Assembly: GCA_009782175.1 (NCBI GenBank)
Contig: WRKR01000001.1
Span: forward strand, 124,001 to 188,000
Length of the DNA: 64,000 nucleotides
Direction: 5' to 3'
Source of the DNA: Cystobacterineae bacterium
GTDB taxonomy: Bacteria > Myxococcota > Myxococcia > Myxococcales > Myxococcaceae
Shown here: in pieces, positions 27,991 to 38,600 of the stretch
How the letters are laid out: every line of letters starts with the position of its first letter
Position numbering within the stretch: position 1 is the stretch's first letter
Notes under the pieces: model-generated
What the model saw: only the letters and a program-made list of their open reading frames with translations
Told to the model about the DNA's origin: nothing
Databases searched by the model: none
Program-made: the position numbers and the translations under genes

Positions 27991-29486
27991 AGCTCCTTTT
28001 TCCTTTGTTGTTTATCGCCTTAAGCCTTGCTTTGAGTTTCAGGGCTGCGCGCCGCACCCGCAATGTACATGAGTTTTTTACGGCGGGGGGGCGTGTTGGC
28101 ACCTGGCAAAACGGCCTGGCTTTGACGGGGGATTATTTGTCGGCTGCGGCCTTCCTTGGTGCTGCGGGCATGGTAGCCACGCAGGGTTATGACTCTATTG
28201 TTTATGCTATAGGCACTTTGCTTGGATGGCCGCTGTTGATGTTGTTGTTTTCAGAAAAGCTGCGTGCGTTGGGGCGTTATACGGTAGCGGACGTGGTGGC
28301 CAGCCGTTTTGGGGGCAAAGGGGTACGCCTCATGACGGCAACCAACGCTCTTGTGGTGACGGTGCTTTATTTGGTGGTGCAAATGGTAGGGGCGGGAAAA
28401 ATAATGGAGCTTTTGTTTGGCCTCCCCTATGGCCTTTGCATTCTACTCGTCGGGGGGTTGATGTTGGTTTATGTCATGCTGGGGGGGATGACGGCCACCA
28501 CTTGGGTGCAGGTGTTGAAGGCGGTGCTCATGTTTGTATGCTCCATCGTGTTGTCTGTTTTGGTGCTTTTGCGTTTTGGTGGTGTGGGGGCGCTTTTTCA
28601 AGCAGCTGCAGGGGCTTCTGCGCGCGGCTTTGAGGTGTTTATGCCAAGCCCTGCGCTCTCAAACCCCTGGGAGGTACTCTCTTTGGGGCTGGGGTTGACG
28701 TTGGGGCTTTTGGGTTTGCCGCATGTGCTTATGCGTTTTTTCACTGTGCCTGACACGCGAACGGCCAAGCGCTCTGCGGGGCTGGCCAGTGCGCTCATTG
28801 CCCTTTTTTTCTCCCTCAACATTCTCATTGGCTATGGGGCTTTGGCGCTTGTTTCCAACAACCCTGCATATGTTGATGCCTCTGGAGGAATGCGAGGCGG
28901 CAACAACATGGCCGCTGTGCACCTGGCCCACAACCTGGGTGGCTCCTCTCTGGAGGGTTTTGTAGCCGCCATAGCCCTCGCCACCATTTTGGCCGTAGTA
29001 GCGGGGCTTGCCATGTCAGGCGCCGGCACGCTTGCGCATGACGTATATGCGCAGGTGCTGCACAGGAAAACAGCGCTGCCTTGGGCTTCAAGCGAGGCCC
29101 GCAAGTTGTGGATATCGCGTCTAGCTGCTTTGGTTTTGGGGCTTTTGGGGATGGCCTTATCCACGTTGGTGCAAGAGCTCAACATTGCTTTCCTCATGGG
29201 GCTTGCCTTTGCTGTGGCGGCCTCCAGCCATTTTCCGGTGTTGTTTTTGAGTCTTTTTTGGAAGGGGTTTACTGCTGAGGGTGCTGTTGCTGCGGGCATA
29301 ACGGGAAGCCTTGCAGCGCTCTCCTGCATCGTCATGGGGCCTACCCTATGGGTGGATATTTTGGGGAATGAGGCTGCCCTTTTTCCTTTGGCCAACCCTG
29401 CTTTGGTTTCTGTACCTCTGGCTTTGTTGGCGGGTTGGGTAGGGAGTTTTTTGTCTCCTAGGGTTTCTCCTCGGGTGTCTCTATAG
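27987..29486 (+). CDS. actP: Cation/acetate symporter ActP-like (SSS family)
   Basis: A 499-aa sodium:solute symporter with about 13 transmembrane helices and a GTG start coupled to the gene before. Typical ActP features are present: FTAGGRVGTWQNGLALTGDYLSAA near residue 32, GLPHVLMRFFTVPD near residue 244, LAMSGAGTLAHDVY near residue 340 and AVAASSHFPVLFLSLFWKG near residue 410. It imports short-chain monocarboxylates (acetate, pyruvate) with a cation. Its last 29 bases overlap the convergent lipoprotein gene. Confidence 0.88.
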   Translation: MKLLFPLLFIALSLALSFRAARRTRNVHEFFTAGGRVGTWQNGLALTGDYLSAAAFLGAAGMVATQGYDSIVYAIGTLLGWPLLMLLFSEKLRALGRYTVADVVASRFGGKGVRLMTATNALVVTVLYLVVQMVGAGKIMELLFGLPYGLCILLVGGLMLVYVMLGGMTATTWVQVLKAVLMFVCSIVLSVLVLLRFGGVGALFQAAAGASARGFEVFMPSPALSNPWEVLSLGLGLTLGLLGLPHVLMRFFTVPDTRTAKRSAGLASALIALFFSLNILIGYGALALVSNNPAYVDASGGMRGGNNMAAVHLAHNLGGSSLEGFVAAIALATILAVVAGLAMSGAGTLAHDVYAQVLHRKTALPWASSEARKLWISRLAALVLGLLGMALSTLVQELNIAFLMGLAFAVAASSHFPVLFLSLFWKGFTAEGAVAAGITGSLAALSCIVMGPTLWVDILGNEAALFPLANPALVSVPLALLAGWVGSFLSPRVSPRVSL

Positions 29487-29952
29487 GAGCAGGCATTTCC
29501 AAAGGAGAAGGCATCCCCAGAGGAAGAGGTATTTCCGAAGGAGAAGAGGCCTGTGGGTGAGGCTCTGTGCAGCGATAGGCAATGCCTATGGCCACAACGG
29601 TTTTTTCATGGGTGCGAGGCGTCATAAAAACCGAAAGCAGTTGCAAGTGGGTGGCATCTTGCTCAGCGGCCTTATCCAAGGCCATGTCTATGGCCTCTTG
29701 GGTTTGATCCTCGGTGGTTTTGGGGTGGAAGTGAGGATCATAACTATAGGCGGAGCTAACCACCGCGCCCAAATTCTGGCAGAGCGCATCCGGTTTTTCT
29801 GCCACGAGCTCCACATGGGGGAATTCCGGTTGAGTTTTGGGGTAGGCCAAGGGCTGGTTTGGAGGTTGGTGTTGAGGTTGGGCTTTAGGCAGGCACCCCA
29901 GCAGAGGCAAGGCCAGGCAGGCTCCCCACAGCCATGGTTGGGCAAGCTTCAT
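29458..29952 (-). CDS. Outer-membrane-type lipoprotein, DUF4156-like
   Basis: A 164-aa protein with a signal peptide and lipobox PLLGC (Cys20), then a Pro/Gln-rich linker. The compact domain has ALCQNLGAVVSS, EAIDMALDKAAEQDATHLQLL and IGIAYRCTE, resembling DUF4156/RcsF-like small lipoproteins with two cysteines. The C-terminus is a Pro-rich repeat built on PLPLGMPSPLEMPAPIE. The gene overlaps the 3' end of actP on the other strand. Confidence 0.68.
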   Translation of the reverse strand: MKLAQPWLWGACLALPLLGCLPKAQPQHQPPNQPLAYPKTQPEFPHVELVAEKPDALCQNLGAVVSSAYSYDPHFHPKTTEDQTQEAIDMALDKAAEQDATHLQLLSVFMTPRTHEKTVVAIGIAYRCTEPHPQASSPSEIPLPLGMPSPLEMPAPIETPEEKP

Positions 29953-29983
29953 GAAAGCTCCTTTTTGAAAAAGTGAACAGCCT

Positions 29984-30178
29984 TCACAGTTTCCATTTTT
30001 CAGAAATGCCTATTGTTTTTGCTCCGCAATAGGGAAGTCTATAGTCAAATTCTTTGGGCTTGCCGATCAGCTCTTGTATTTTGTCTATGTTTTCCAGCAT
30101 CTCACAAAGGCTGGCTTTGCTTGGCGACTGATCGAGAATGCGGTCCATTTCCTCTTGGAATGAGCCTTTTCTTTGCAT
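29984..30178 (-). CDS. Small protein coupled to the Clp-fold proteinase
   Basis: A 64-aa protein with no recognised family; helical and charged N-terminal half (FQEEMDRILDQ, LCEMLENIDKIQELIG) and a C-terminal FDYRLPYCGAKTIGISEKW. The ATG overlaps the upstream TAA by one base (TAATG) and is preceded by AAGGAG, so translation is coupled to the proteinase gene. It may be an adaptor or substrate, which is inference from coupling only. Confidence 0.6.
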   Translation of the reverse strand: MQRKGSFQEEMDRILDQSPSKASLCEMLENIDKIQELIGKPKEFDYRLPYCGAKTIGISEKWKL

Positions 30179-31074
30179 TATAGTCTCCTTAATCCGCGCT
30201 CTGTGTGGATGATGCTTCGGGCGCCAAGTTTGTTGCGATAGTCGATAGCCAGATCATAATATAACCGCACTTTTTCCTCAAGCGCCCTCTCCTCGCTAAA
30301 ATCATCAATTTTGAGTTTTATTTTATCCCCTCGCAGCTCGGCAATGCCTATTCCCCGGCTGTGTGAGTGCCAGAGTTTGGGGTTGCACAGTGCATCTGCT
30401 ATTTTCTGTGCCCTTTCTCTTCTGGCCTGAGCATTCACAGGGTTTTGGCCGGTTTCCGTTTTAGTCCAATCCTTAAATTTATATGTAGAGAGCCACTCTT
30501 CCAGAAGGGCTATGGATCGGCTTTTGGCCTGCTCCAGCAAAAACAGCCTGCCTGGATCAAACTTATTGAGCAAATAGGCGGTTTCCGCTTGAGCCTTCCC
30601 GGGTGGTTTCTCATCTATACGCTTAACGAGCTCTTCAAATTTTGAAATATAGCCCAGGCCGGGGACAAGAGCGCCTTGTGCATCTTCAATTTGTGGATCT
30701 ATAGAGCCCAGAACGGAATAATAATCCATATATATTCTGTCCCCCGACAGTGCGAGCACTGTACCTGCAGAATAGGCAAAATCCGGAACCACAAAATAGA
30801 CTTCGTCGAAGTGCTGCCGCAGCACCGTATGTATTCTATCCACAACATCAATGTGCCCACCTATGGTTTCAAGGCATATGGCCAGTGTTTTGCAGATTTT
30901 TTTGCTTTGTTTGAGTTTTTCCAATTCCACGCGGATGGCAGCATCCAGACCGGGGCGGATTTCGGATGCAACGAGCAATACTTCGGCTTTGAGGTGTGCC
31001 CCCAGGCGTTTGCTTCTGATGGCCAAAAGCTTTTCGACAAGTTGATCAACTGTCCTTATGGTGGTGTCTTTCAT
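30178..31074 (-). CDS. SDH-type Clp-fold serine proteinase
   Basis: A 298-aa soluble protein of the serine dehydrogenase proteinase family (ClpP/crotonase-like fold). LETIGGHIDVVDRI (residues 69-81) supplies the oxyanion region. Ser102 in YSAGTVLALSGDRI is the probable nucleophile, followed by MDYYSVLGSIDPQI. There is no signal peptide or membrane helix, unlike SppA. It forms a two-gene unit with the 64-aa protein and lies at the edge of the CRISPR/toxin-antitoxin region, so a defence-related role is possible but unproven. Confidence 0.8.
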   Translation of the reverse strand: MKDTTIRTVDQLVEKLLAIRSKRLGAHLKAEVLLVASEIRPGLDAAIRVELEKLKQSKKICKTLAICLETIGGHIDVVDRIHTVLRQHFDEVYFVVPDFAYSAGTVLALSGDRIYMDYYSVLGSIDPQIEDAQGALVPGLGYISKFEELVKRIDEKPPGKAQAETAYLLNKFDPGRLFLLEQAKSRSIALLEEWLSTYKFKDWTKTETGQNPVNAQARRERAQKIADALCNPKLWHSHSRGIGIAELRGDKIKLKIDDFSEERALEEKVRLYYDLAIDYRNKLGARSIIHTERGLRRL

Positions 31075-31383
31075 ATGCCTTTTATGGTTATGAGGGTCGA
31101 GTTTGCGGCTTCAAGCAAGCTTTGTCCAGCCTTCTTGTTTGAAGCCATTTGAGGGCAAAGGTTTTATGAGGAAATGAGAAATAAGAGCGCCATAGGTGAG
31201 CCCAATGCCGGCCATCTCAACGGCCAAAGCGGCATTGCACGTTGTCGACACCCTGCGGACATTGCTGTGGACGCGGATGGCACCAAAATGTTTTGATACG
31301 AGCAACCGCTGGCGTTTTAAACTCTCTTGGCGCAACGCGGAAGAGGCTCGCTTCCCCCCTCCCCTCTTGTATTTATGCCGCCA
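31075..31383. other. Intergenic region without convincing gene
   Basis: This stretch lies between the proteinase start and the first decayed CRISPR repeat. A 74-codon minus-strand frame at 31111-31335 opens with TTG, lacks a ribosome site and has no recognised homologue. The proteinase promoter must lie near 31080-31150, but no clear motif was found. Confidence 0.35.
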
Positions 31384-31481
31384 GTTTCAATCCGCAGCGC
31401 CCGTGAGGGCGTGACCTGAAGCTATTGAGCACTAAGCGCATCAAGGCCTGGTTTCAATCCACGCGCCCGTGAGGGAGTGAC
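31384..31481 (-). CRISPR. Detached, decayed CRISPR fragment (two repeats, one spacer)
   Basis: Two repeats related to the main array lie at 31384-31415 (one-base insertion plus substitutions) and 31451-31481 (two substitutions near the end, GGGAGTGAC). They are separated by a 35-base spacer (31416-31450). Repeat phase and spacer length are those of the main array, but they lie 1.1 kb beyond its degenerate last repeat. BrnT-BrnA and a phage-like fragment sit in between. This looks like the oldest, trailing end of the array cut off by an insertion. Confidence 0.85.
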
Positions 31482-31615
31482 GCAGGCTTTGTCCATGTTG
31501 CGCGCAAAAGCAACCATCTGCTTTATGCTTGGCGCTCAGCATAAAAGCCCAGATTTTGGCTATGCGGCGGCTGCAGGCCAAGCAAAAGCACCCCCCTGTT
31601 CATTTTTTCTTGATG

Positions 31616-31640
31616 AAATAATATTAAAACAATATTATTT
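31616..31640. promoter_or_regulatory. Palindromic operator upstream of brnT
   Basis: A perfect inverted repeat with 10-bp arms, AAATAATATT and AATATTATTT, and a 5-base centre, ends 5 bases before the brnT ATG. BrnA-type antitoxins are ribbon-helix-helix autorepressors, so this is the expected kind of binding site. It overlaps the likely promoter and Shine-Dalgarno zone, where no strong ribosome site is seen. Confidence 0.7.
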
Positions 31641-31644
31641 TTAT

Positions 31645-31923
31645 ATGGATTTTGATTTTGATCCGCAGAAATCAGCACGCAATAAAATCAAACATGGCAT
31701 TGATTTTAAAGAAGCTTTTGCGGTTTGGGACGATGAAAACCTCATCGTCTTGAGATCAAAGTACCTTGAGGAGGAGCGATTTTTGGCCATAGGTCGTGTT
31801 TACAATAAAAGTTGGGCCGTCGTGTTTACCCAGCGTGGAGACAAGATACGCATCATTTCAGCCCGTCGCTCCCGCGGCGAGGAGGTTGCATATTATGAAG
31901 AAAACAAAGCCAATCAGCGCTGA
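31645..31923 (+). CDS. brnT: BrnT-type ribonuclease toxin
   Basis: A 92-aa protein from the ATG at 31645, with the BrnT family pattern: FDFDPQKSARNKIKHGIDFKEA at the start (split here as FDPQKSARNKIKHGI and DFKEAF), AVWDDENLIV, RFLAIGRVYNKSWAVVFTQRG, and the terminal RIISARRSRGEEVAYYEE. BrnT is a RelE-fold RNase that stops translation and is neutralised by BrnA. It overlaps brnA by 29 bases. An in-frame upstream extension to 31477 crosses the operator and was rejected. Confidence 0.93.
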   Translation: MDFDFDPQKSARNKIKHGIDFKEAFAVWDDENLIVLRSKYLEEERFLAIGRVYNKSWAVVFTQRGDKIRIISARRSRGEEVAYYEENKANQR

Positions 31924-32149
31924 AGAGTTTGATCGCAAGTTTGACGAGGGCGAAAGTGTCATGGAATATTTTGACCAAAATAACCCTCTTCGCCCAAACA
32001 AAATGCAGCGCCTGACGCTTGATCTTCCCGGGTGGACCGTAACCGCCTTGGACAAAGAGGCTCTCCGCATCGGCATCACCCGTCAGTCGCTCATCAAAAC
32101 ACTCATTGATGCTGGGCTGCGCTCTGCCGGACACAGCAACGCTCCTTAG
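31895..32149 (+). CDS. brnA: BrnA antitoxin
   Basis: An 84-aa protein beginning MKKTKPISAEEFDRKFDEGE, typical of BrnA, with a C-terminal ribbon-helix-helix segment (MQRLTLDLPGWTVTALDKEA, then RIGITRQSLIKTLIDAGL). It should bind BrnT and, with it, the palindrome at 31616-31640. The stop codon is 523 bases from the first intact repeat of the CRISPR array. Its 3' end overlaps a minus-strand phage-like frame. Confidence 0.9.
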   Translation: MKKTKPISAEEFDRKFDEGESVMEYFDQNNPLRPNKMQRLTLDLPGWTVTALDKEALRIGITRQSLIKTLIDAGLRSAGHSNAP

Positions 32150-32597
32150 CCCACTTGCCTCCCGCTGCCTCTTCACCTCGCGGGCCCACTTTGAGGGGCG
32201 GGCTGCTGTGTTGAGCGTACAACGCCAACGAGGCCTCTGTGTCTTGCGGCGCACGCGTGGTATAGCCTTGCCACCTCGACATGGTTTTCAAGCAACGTAC
32301 GAGGGCCTCAGGAACTGTTGCTTGCGGCCTCTGTACCACCAACGTTGGCCGCGTTCCAGAGGCGCAAGCCGTCGCCGTCAAAGCCGCAAGAGCCAATGCT
32401 TGGAGTGGCTTGCACATAGCGCACCGCCTCCCTGCTGATTGCTCTAAATTTTTGCTCTGCCGACTTTGGGGTCTCGACATAGCCCCTCTCCGCCTCTCTG
32501 GCTGCCGCAGATTGTCTTTTGGCCTCTCAAGTGCGCCAACCATGGCTTGAGCTGCCTCTCTGTCTCTTTGTGCCAACATCGCCTCATAGCGCGCCAT
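32103..32597 (-). pseudogene. Phage lysis-gene remnant (Rz/Rz1 spanin-like)
   Basis: A GC-rich 164-codon frame. From an internal Met (32417) it reads MCKPLQALALAALTATACAS, a lipoprotein-like signal, then VPEALVRCLKT and DTEASLALYA. This resembles phage o-spanin (Rz1-like) proteins with VP-x-x-LLRC and a later Tyr-rich helix. The upstream part (RDREAAQAMVGALERPKDNLRQ) is like the end of an i-spanin coiled coil. Order and partial matches suggest a decayed prophage fragment whose frame has slipped; no other phage genes are present. The call is tentative. Confidence 0.35.
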
Positions 32598-32606
32598 ACA
32601 GGCGCC

Positions 32607-35600
32607 TATTCCGTACGCTCGCCCGTGAGGGCGTGACTCAGAAATAGGAAGGCATCAATGTCCATATCGCCGTTTCAATCCACGCGCCCGTGAGGGCGCG
32701 ACCGAAAGAGGCGAGAAACGTCAGCACTATAGAGCCTGGTTTCAATCCACGCGCCCGTGAGGGCGCGACTAGGCCGCCAGCCTTAGCCCAGCGTCGCCGC
32801 AGGTTTCAATCCACGCGCCCGTGAGGGCGCGACACAACCTACGCCTATGTTACCCGCGACAAGCATGGTTTCAATCCACGCGCCCGTGAGGGCGCGACCT
32901 CGAGCGCGTCGGCAAAGATGACGAGTGGGAAATGTTTCAATCCACGCGCCCGTGAGGGCGCGACCAAAAACCCCAAAAAGCGATTTGCCCGAGCGATGTG
33001 TTTCAATCCACGCGCCCGTGAGGGCGCGACGGGAATTGGGATTATGTCTTCTATGGCATCCTTCAGTTTCAATCCACGCGCCCGTGAGGGCGCGACCGCC
33101 GGCAGGGCTGTTGTTTTAAAGCCCCATGCTGTTTCAATCCACGCGCCCGTGAGGGCGCGACTTTGGCGAGGAAATACATAACGGCTGTCGTTTAAGGTTT
33201 CAATCCACGCGCCCGTGAGGGCGCGACCGGCCCGCTATGCGGTCTCCCATATTCCTGCGCTGTTTCAATCCACGCGCCCGTGAGGGCGCGACAACGGAGA
33301 GGAGATTGGTTTGAAGCTTTTTGGAAGTTTCAATCCACGCGCCCGTGAGGGCGCGACCCAAACGTCTGGTGCGGGAGGTTATTACCTTTTCGTTTCAATC
33401 CACGCGCCCGTGAGGGCGCGACACGTATTCGTCTCCGTATACGTCTCCGTCTAGGTGTTTCAATCCACGCGCCCGTGAGGGCGCGACTACATTTTCTGTC
33501 GTCTAAATATGGGCATGTCATGTTTCAATCCACGCGCCCGTGAGGGCGCGACTGTCTGGAGTCCACAGCTCGGAATAGAAACAGAAGTTTCAATCCACGC
33601 GCCCGTGAGGGCGCGACTCCACGCAAAGCTGAGACGTTTTCCACTGCAATGTTTCAATCCACGCGCCCGTGAGGGCGCGACCGCAAGCCATGACGAGCGA
33701 AAACAATGCTGGATTGTTTCAATCCACGCGCCCGTGAGGGCGCGACTCAACGTCGCACCGCGTAAGCTTGATGCCTGCCTCCGTTTCAATCCACGCGCCC
33801 GTGAGGGCGCGACCACAGAAGCAACAATCCATGCACACACCAGCGAAGTTTCAATCCACGCGCCCGTGAGGGCGCGACAAAGCCGAAAGGAAAAATTGAG
33901 CGATTCAGTGATGGTTTCAATCCACGCGCCCGTGAGGGCGCGACGACACAGTCCTTGCTATTTTCAGAGCTACATCCAAGTTTCAATCCACGCGCCCGTG
34001 AGGGCGCGACCTTACATTCATATTGCAGAATATTTACATGTGAGGTTTCAATCCACGCGCCCGTGAGGGCGCGACAGCGGCGAGGGCGGTAGGCTATCGA
34101 TAATAGAGAGTTTCAATCCACGCGCCCGTGAGGGCGCGACTGGGCCGCTGTGCAGGCACGCATCGACAAAGCGAGTTTCAATCCACGCGCCCGTGAGGGC
34201 GCGACAGCGGATCTCCTGGAGGCCAAAAAAGAAATTGAAGTTTCAATCCACGCGCCCGTGAGGGCGCGACCGCACGATGTATACAAATGGTGGATAGAAA
34301 GCGAGTGTTTCAATCCACGCGCCCGTGAGGGCGCGACATTCCATAAAAAGTTGTCGTTCTCGTAAACAACAGTTTCAATCCACGCGCCCGTGAGGGCGCG
34401 ACCGGTACGGTTTAGTCATGCATTCGTCGCAAAGATGTTTCAATCCACGCGCCCGTGAGGGCGCGACCTCCCAGGTGTGCCATGTGTTTTTCGACATGTA
34501 CAAGTTTCAATCCACGCGCCCGTGAGGGCGCGACCGTCCCATCCACAGCATTCCAGAGTTCTCTTTGCGTTTCAATCCACGCGCCCGTGAGGGCGCGACA
34601 CCACTCGCGCAGCGTGCGAAGACTCCCACGAGCGTTTCAATCCACGCGCCCGTGAGGGCGCGACATGGGTGTATCCGGGAATGAGAGTCTCATCAACCGT
34701 TTCAATCCACGCGCCCGTGAGGGCGCGACGATTTTGCGAGAGAGAAAGCGGATGAATACACGAAGTTTCAATCCACGCGCCCGTGAGGGCGCGACAACGA
34801 CTGGGAGACTTTTAAAGATGAGATGCGCCGTTTCAATCCACGCGCCCGTGAGGGCGCGACTGCGGTTTCGTTATTCATCGCTTGCTCCCAAGATGGTTTC
34901 AATCCACGCGCCCGTGAGGGCGCGACTTGGAAGGACGGTAAAAATCAGAAATATACAAAAGTTTCAATCCACGCGCCCGTGAGGGCGCGACTCTTGAGCG
35001 TGGGGATGACGGAGGACGACATTTGGTTTCAATCCACGCGCCCGTGAGGGCGCGACGCGAGGTGCTCGAGATGCCGAAGCCGCATTACGAGCTGTTTCAA
35101 TCCACGCGCCCGTGAGGGCGCGACTGCAAGGACAGCAAAATTGCCGAGCTGACAAGCGAGTTTCAATCCACGCGCCCGTGAGGGCGCGACCAGCGCGCCA
35201 TAAAAAGAGACCTCACTCTGGGAGTTTCAATCCACGCGCCCGTGAGGGCGCGACCATCCTCCGGCAAGGAGAATGAGCGGCAACAAAAGTTTCAATCCAC
35301 GCGCCCGTGAGGGCGCGACTTTTCAAAAATTTCAACATCTTCTTCAGTAAAGGTGTTTCAATCCACGCGCCCGTGAGGGCGCGACTCAGGTCCTTGCGCT
35401 CTGCAACGCGCTCATGCGCCCGTTTCAATCCACGCGCCCGTGAGGGCGCGACTAAATATTATTTTGAACTAACACACCCAGGCAAACGTTTCAATCCACG
35501 CGCCCGTGAGGGCGCGACGCTCAATGCTGCTGACTGAAGAGGAGGCAAAAGAGTTTCAATCCACGCGCCCGTGAGGGCGCGACACGTCTTGGCGTGTCCA

Positions 35601-38600
35601 TGCTGCGTCATTGGCCGTTTCAATCCACGCGCCCGTGAGGGCGCGACGTCCGGCTCTCGGCTCCAGACAAGCGCATCGTCCGTGTTTCAATCCACGCGCC
35701 CGTGAGGGCGCGACTCCGCAAAGGCTGATAGGTTTGTTCACCAACTCAGTTTCAATCCACGCGCCCGTGAGGGCGCGACCTCCCACCAACTTAATTTCAT
35801 TAATTTCTTCGGGTGTTTCAATCCACGCGCCCGTGAGGGCGCGACCAAGCTATACATGGGACGAGGACAAGCACGGCCAGTTTCAATCCACGCGCCCGTG
35901 AGGGCGCGACGATGGGGATGATTGAAGGCCACGACTTCGACCCGTTTCAATCCACGCGCCCGTGAGGGCGCGACCTGAGCGTGCCACTGTCTTTCTGGGA
36001 GACAGGGGTTTCAATCCACGCGCCCGTGAGGGCGCGACCATACATTACAGCACAGCGGGAGGTGTCCGAAAGTTTCAATCCACGCGCCCGTGAGGGCGCG
36101 ACCCTCGAATTTTGATGGCACGGAGGAGATATGATTGTTTCAATCCACGCGCCCGTGAGGGCGCGACATACAATCCGGAAGCAATAAATAATTGGTTTCA
36201 GAGTTTCAATCCACGCGCCCGTGAGGGCGCGACCGGGCAGAATGGGGCGCGGCCCGCGGCATCGGATGGTTTCAATCCACGCGCCCGTGAGGGCGCGACA
36301 TGACGTCGTTCATGTTGCCTCTGCGCTCCGCGAAAGTTTCAATCCACGCGCCCGTGAGGGCGCGACGGGGTCCAGGTATTTTTCGGTGTACGCATACATT
36401 GGTTTCAATCCACGCGCCCGTGAGGGCGCGACAGACCACAAGCAGAGGCCAACCAATACCCTGCAGTTTCAATCCACGCGCCCGTGAGGGCGCGACCAAA
36501 AATGCTGCTGACTGAAGAGGAGGCAAAGGAGTTTCAATCCACGCGCCCGTGAGGGCGCGACCGCATGACATCACGATAATTGCCTCTACGCTCAGCGTTT
36601 CAATCCACGCGCCCGTGAGGGCGCGACATCCACGCCAAAAACATCGCTGTGTCGTGGATGACAAGTTTCAATCCACGCGCCCGTGAGGGCGCGACCTGCG
36701 GCCTAGCTGGGAGGCCTCATGAGTAATAAAGTTTCAATCCACGCGCCCGTGAGGGCGCGACCTCGGCTGCGACTGGGACACGACAACACAGAGCATGTTT
36801 CAATCCACGCGCCCGTGAGGGCGCGACCGGGAGCGCCAGGCTAACCCAACGCTCCCTAGATGTTTCAATCCACGCGCCCGTGAGGGCGCGACATGAGACA
36901 CGCGAGCTAAGACATGTTTCATTATGGTTTCAATCCACGCGCCCGTGAGGGCGCGACGTCCGCAACAGAACCAGACTTCAGCTCAGCATAGTTTCAATCC
37001 ACGCGCCCGTGAGGGCGCGACGATAGGACCGCCAGTGTCATTTGCTTGTGGCGACGGTTTCAATCCACGCGCCCGTGAGGGCGCGACTTTTCATCCTCGC
37101 GGAAGACGTCGCGCAGGAGGCGTTTCAATCCACGCGCCCGTGAGGGCGCGACACGAGTGCCACAACGCGGCCAGCAATACCTATAGGTTTCAATCCACGC
37201 GCCCGTGAGGGCGCGACATTTAAAGTGTCCCCGGAAGAAATGCATAAAAATGTTTCAATCCACGCGCCCGTGAGGGCGCGACACAACGCGACTTTCTCGT
37301 GGCGCGAATATGCGGCTGTTTCAATCCACGCGCCCGTGAGGGCGCGACCGTTATCTCATCAAGAGTTGGAGGCTGAGGGTTTAGTTTCAATCCACGCGCC
37401 CGTGAGGGCGCGACAACCCTTCTTTATCCGTCATCGAGTCAATGTGAATGTTTCAATCCACGCGCCCGTGAGGGCGCGACTCGGCAAACATATAAACGTA
37501 TAGCGCTCCAATACCAGTTTCAATCCACGCGCCCGTGAGGGCGCGACCGCATCAGATGCGTGGCGGGACATACTGTGTTGGCGGTTTCAATCCACGCGCC
37601 CGTGAGGGCGCGACTGAAACGATTGTCCAAAGCGCCACCTGCATCGTGTTTCAATCCACGCGCCCGTGAGGGCGCGACCAACCTTGGACCAACTGGACCT
37701 GCGTATGAGATCCGTTTCAATCCACGCGCCCGTGAGGGCGCGACGCTCAACACCGTCAATAATCGAGTTCACCTTTGTTGTTTCAATCCACGCGCCCGTG
37801 AGGGCGCGACAGTGTGTCTTACATTACCTGCCGGAGTCCGTGCGTTTCAATCCACGCGCCCGTGAGGGCGCGACTTTTTCAAAATTGGCAAGTCAGATTC
37901 AAGAAAAACGTTTCAATCCACGCGCCCGTGAGGGCGCGACCAAAATACCCCTGAACGATTCATCCAGAGTATAGTTTCAATCCACGCGCCCGTGAGGGCG
38001 CGACTCTGCCACATCAAGAAGTTACATGCTACTATATAAAGTTTCAATCCACGCGCCCGTGAGGGCGCGACTAAGGCCTGATGGAATTTGGCAAGGAGAC
38101 TGAGCATGTTTCAATCCACGCGCCCGTGAGGGCGCGACAAAACGAATGAAGTGGAATTGGTGAGCAACGAAAGGTTTCAATCCACGCGCCCGTGAGGGCG
38201 CGACCCAAGAGCTGCAACGCCTGCGAATGGCGCTTGACGTTTCAATCCACGCGCCCGTGAGGGCGCGACTCACGTGGATATGCAGCGTGTGCGGGGACTG
38301 GAGCGTTTCAATCCACGCGCCCGTGAGGGCGCGACCGAGGGAGCAGCAGCCAAAGCAGAAGTAAAACTGAAGTTTCAATCCACGCGCCCGTGAGGGCGCG
38401 ACGAGGAGAACAAGGAGTCAATTGCAAAGATACCGGAGTTTCAATCCACGCGCCCGTGAGGGCGCGACGACGTGGAGCTCCGCCTCCTCCGTGGTGGCAG
38501 ACAAGTTTCAATCCACGCGCCCGTGAGGGCGCGACTTGCTGGAGGTGCTCAATGTTGCTGACTGAGGAGGTTTCAATCCACGCGCCCGTGAGGGCGCGAC

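Noticed and set aside
31111-31335. A 74-codon minus-strand frame before the proteinase gene
   Set aside because: TTG start, no ribosome site and no recognised family; recorded only as intergenic.
31384-31481. An independent second CRISPR array
   Set aside because: Only two decayed repeats of the same type, in phase and orientation with the main array, with no leader; better explained as a cut-off tail.
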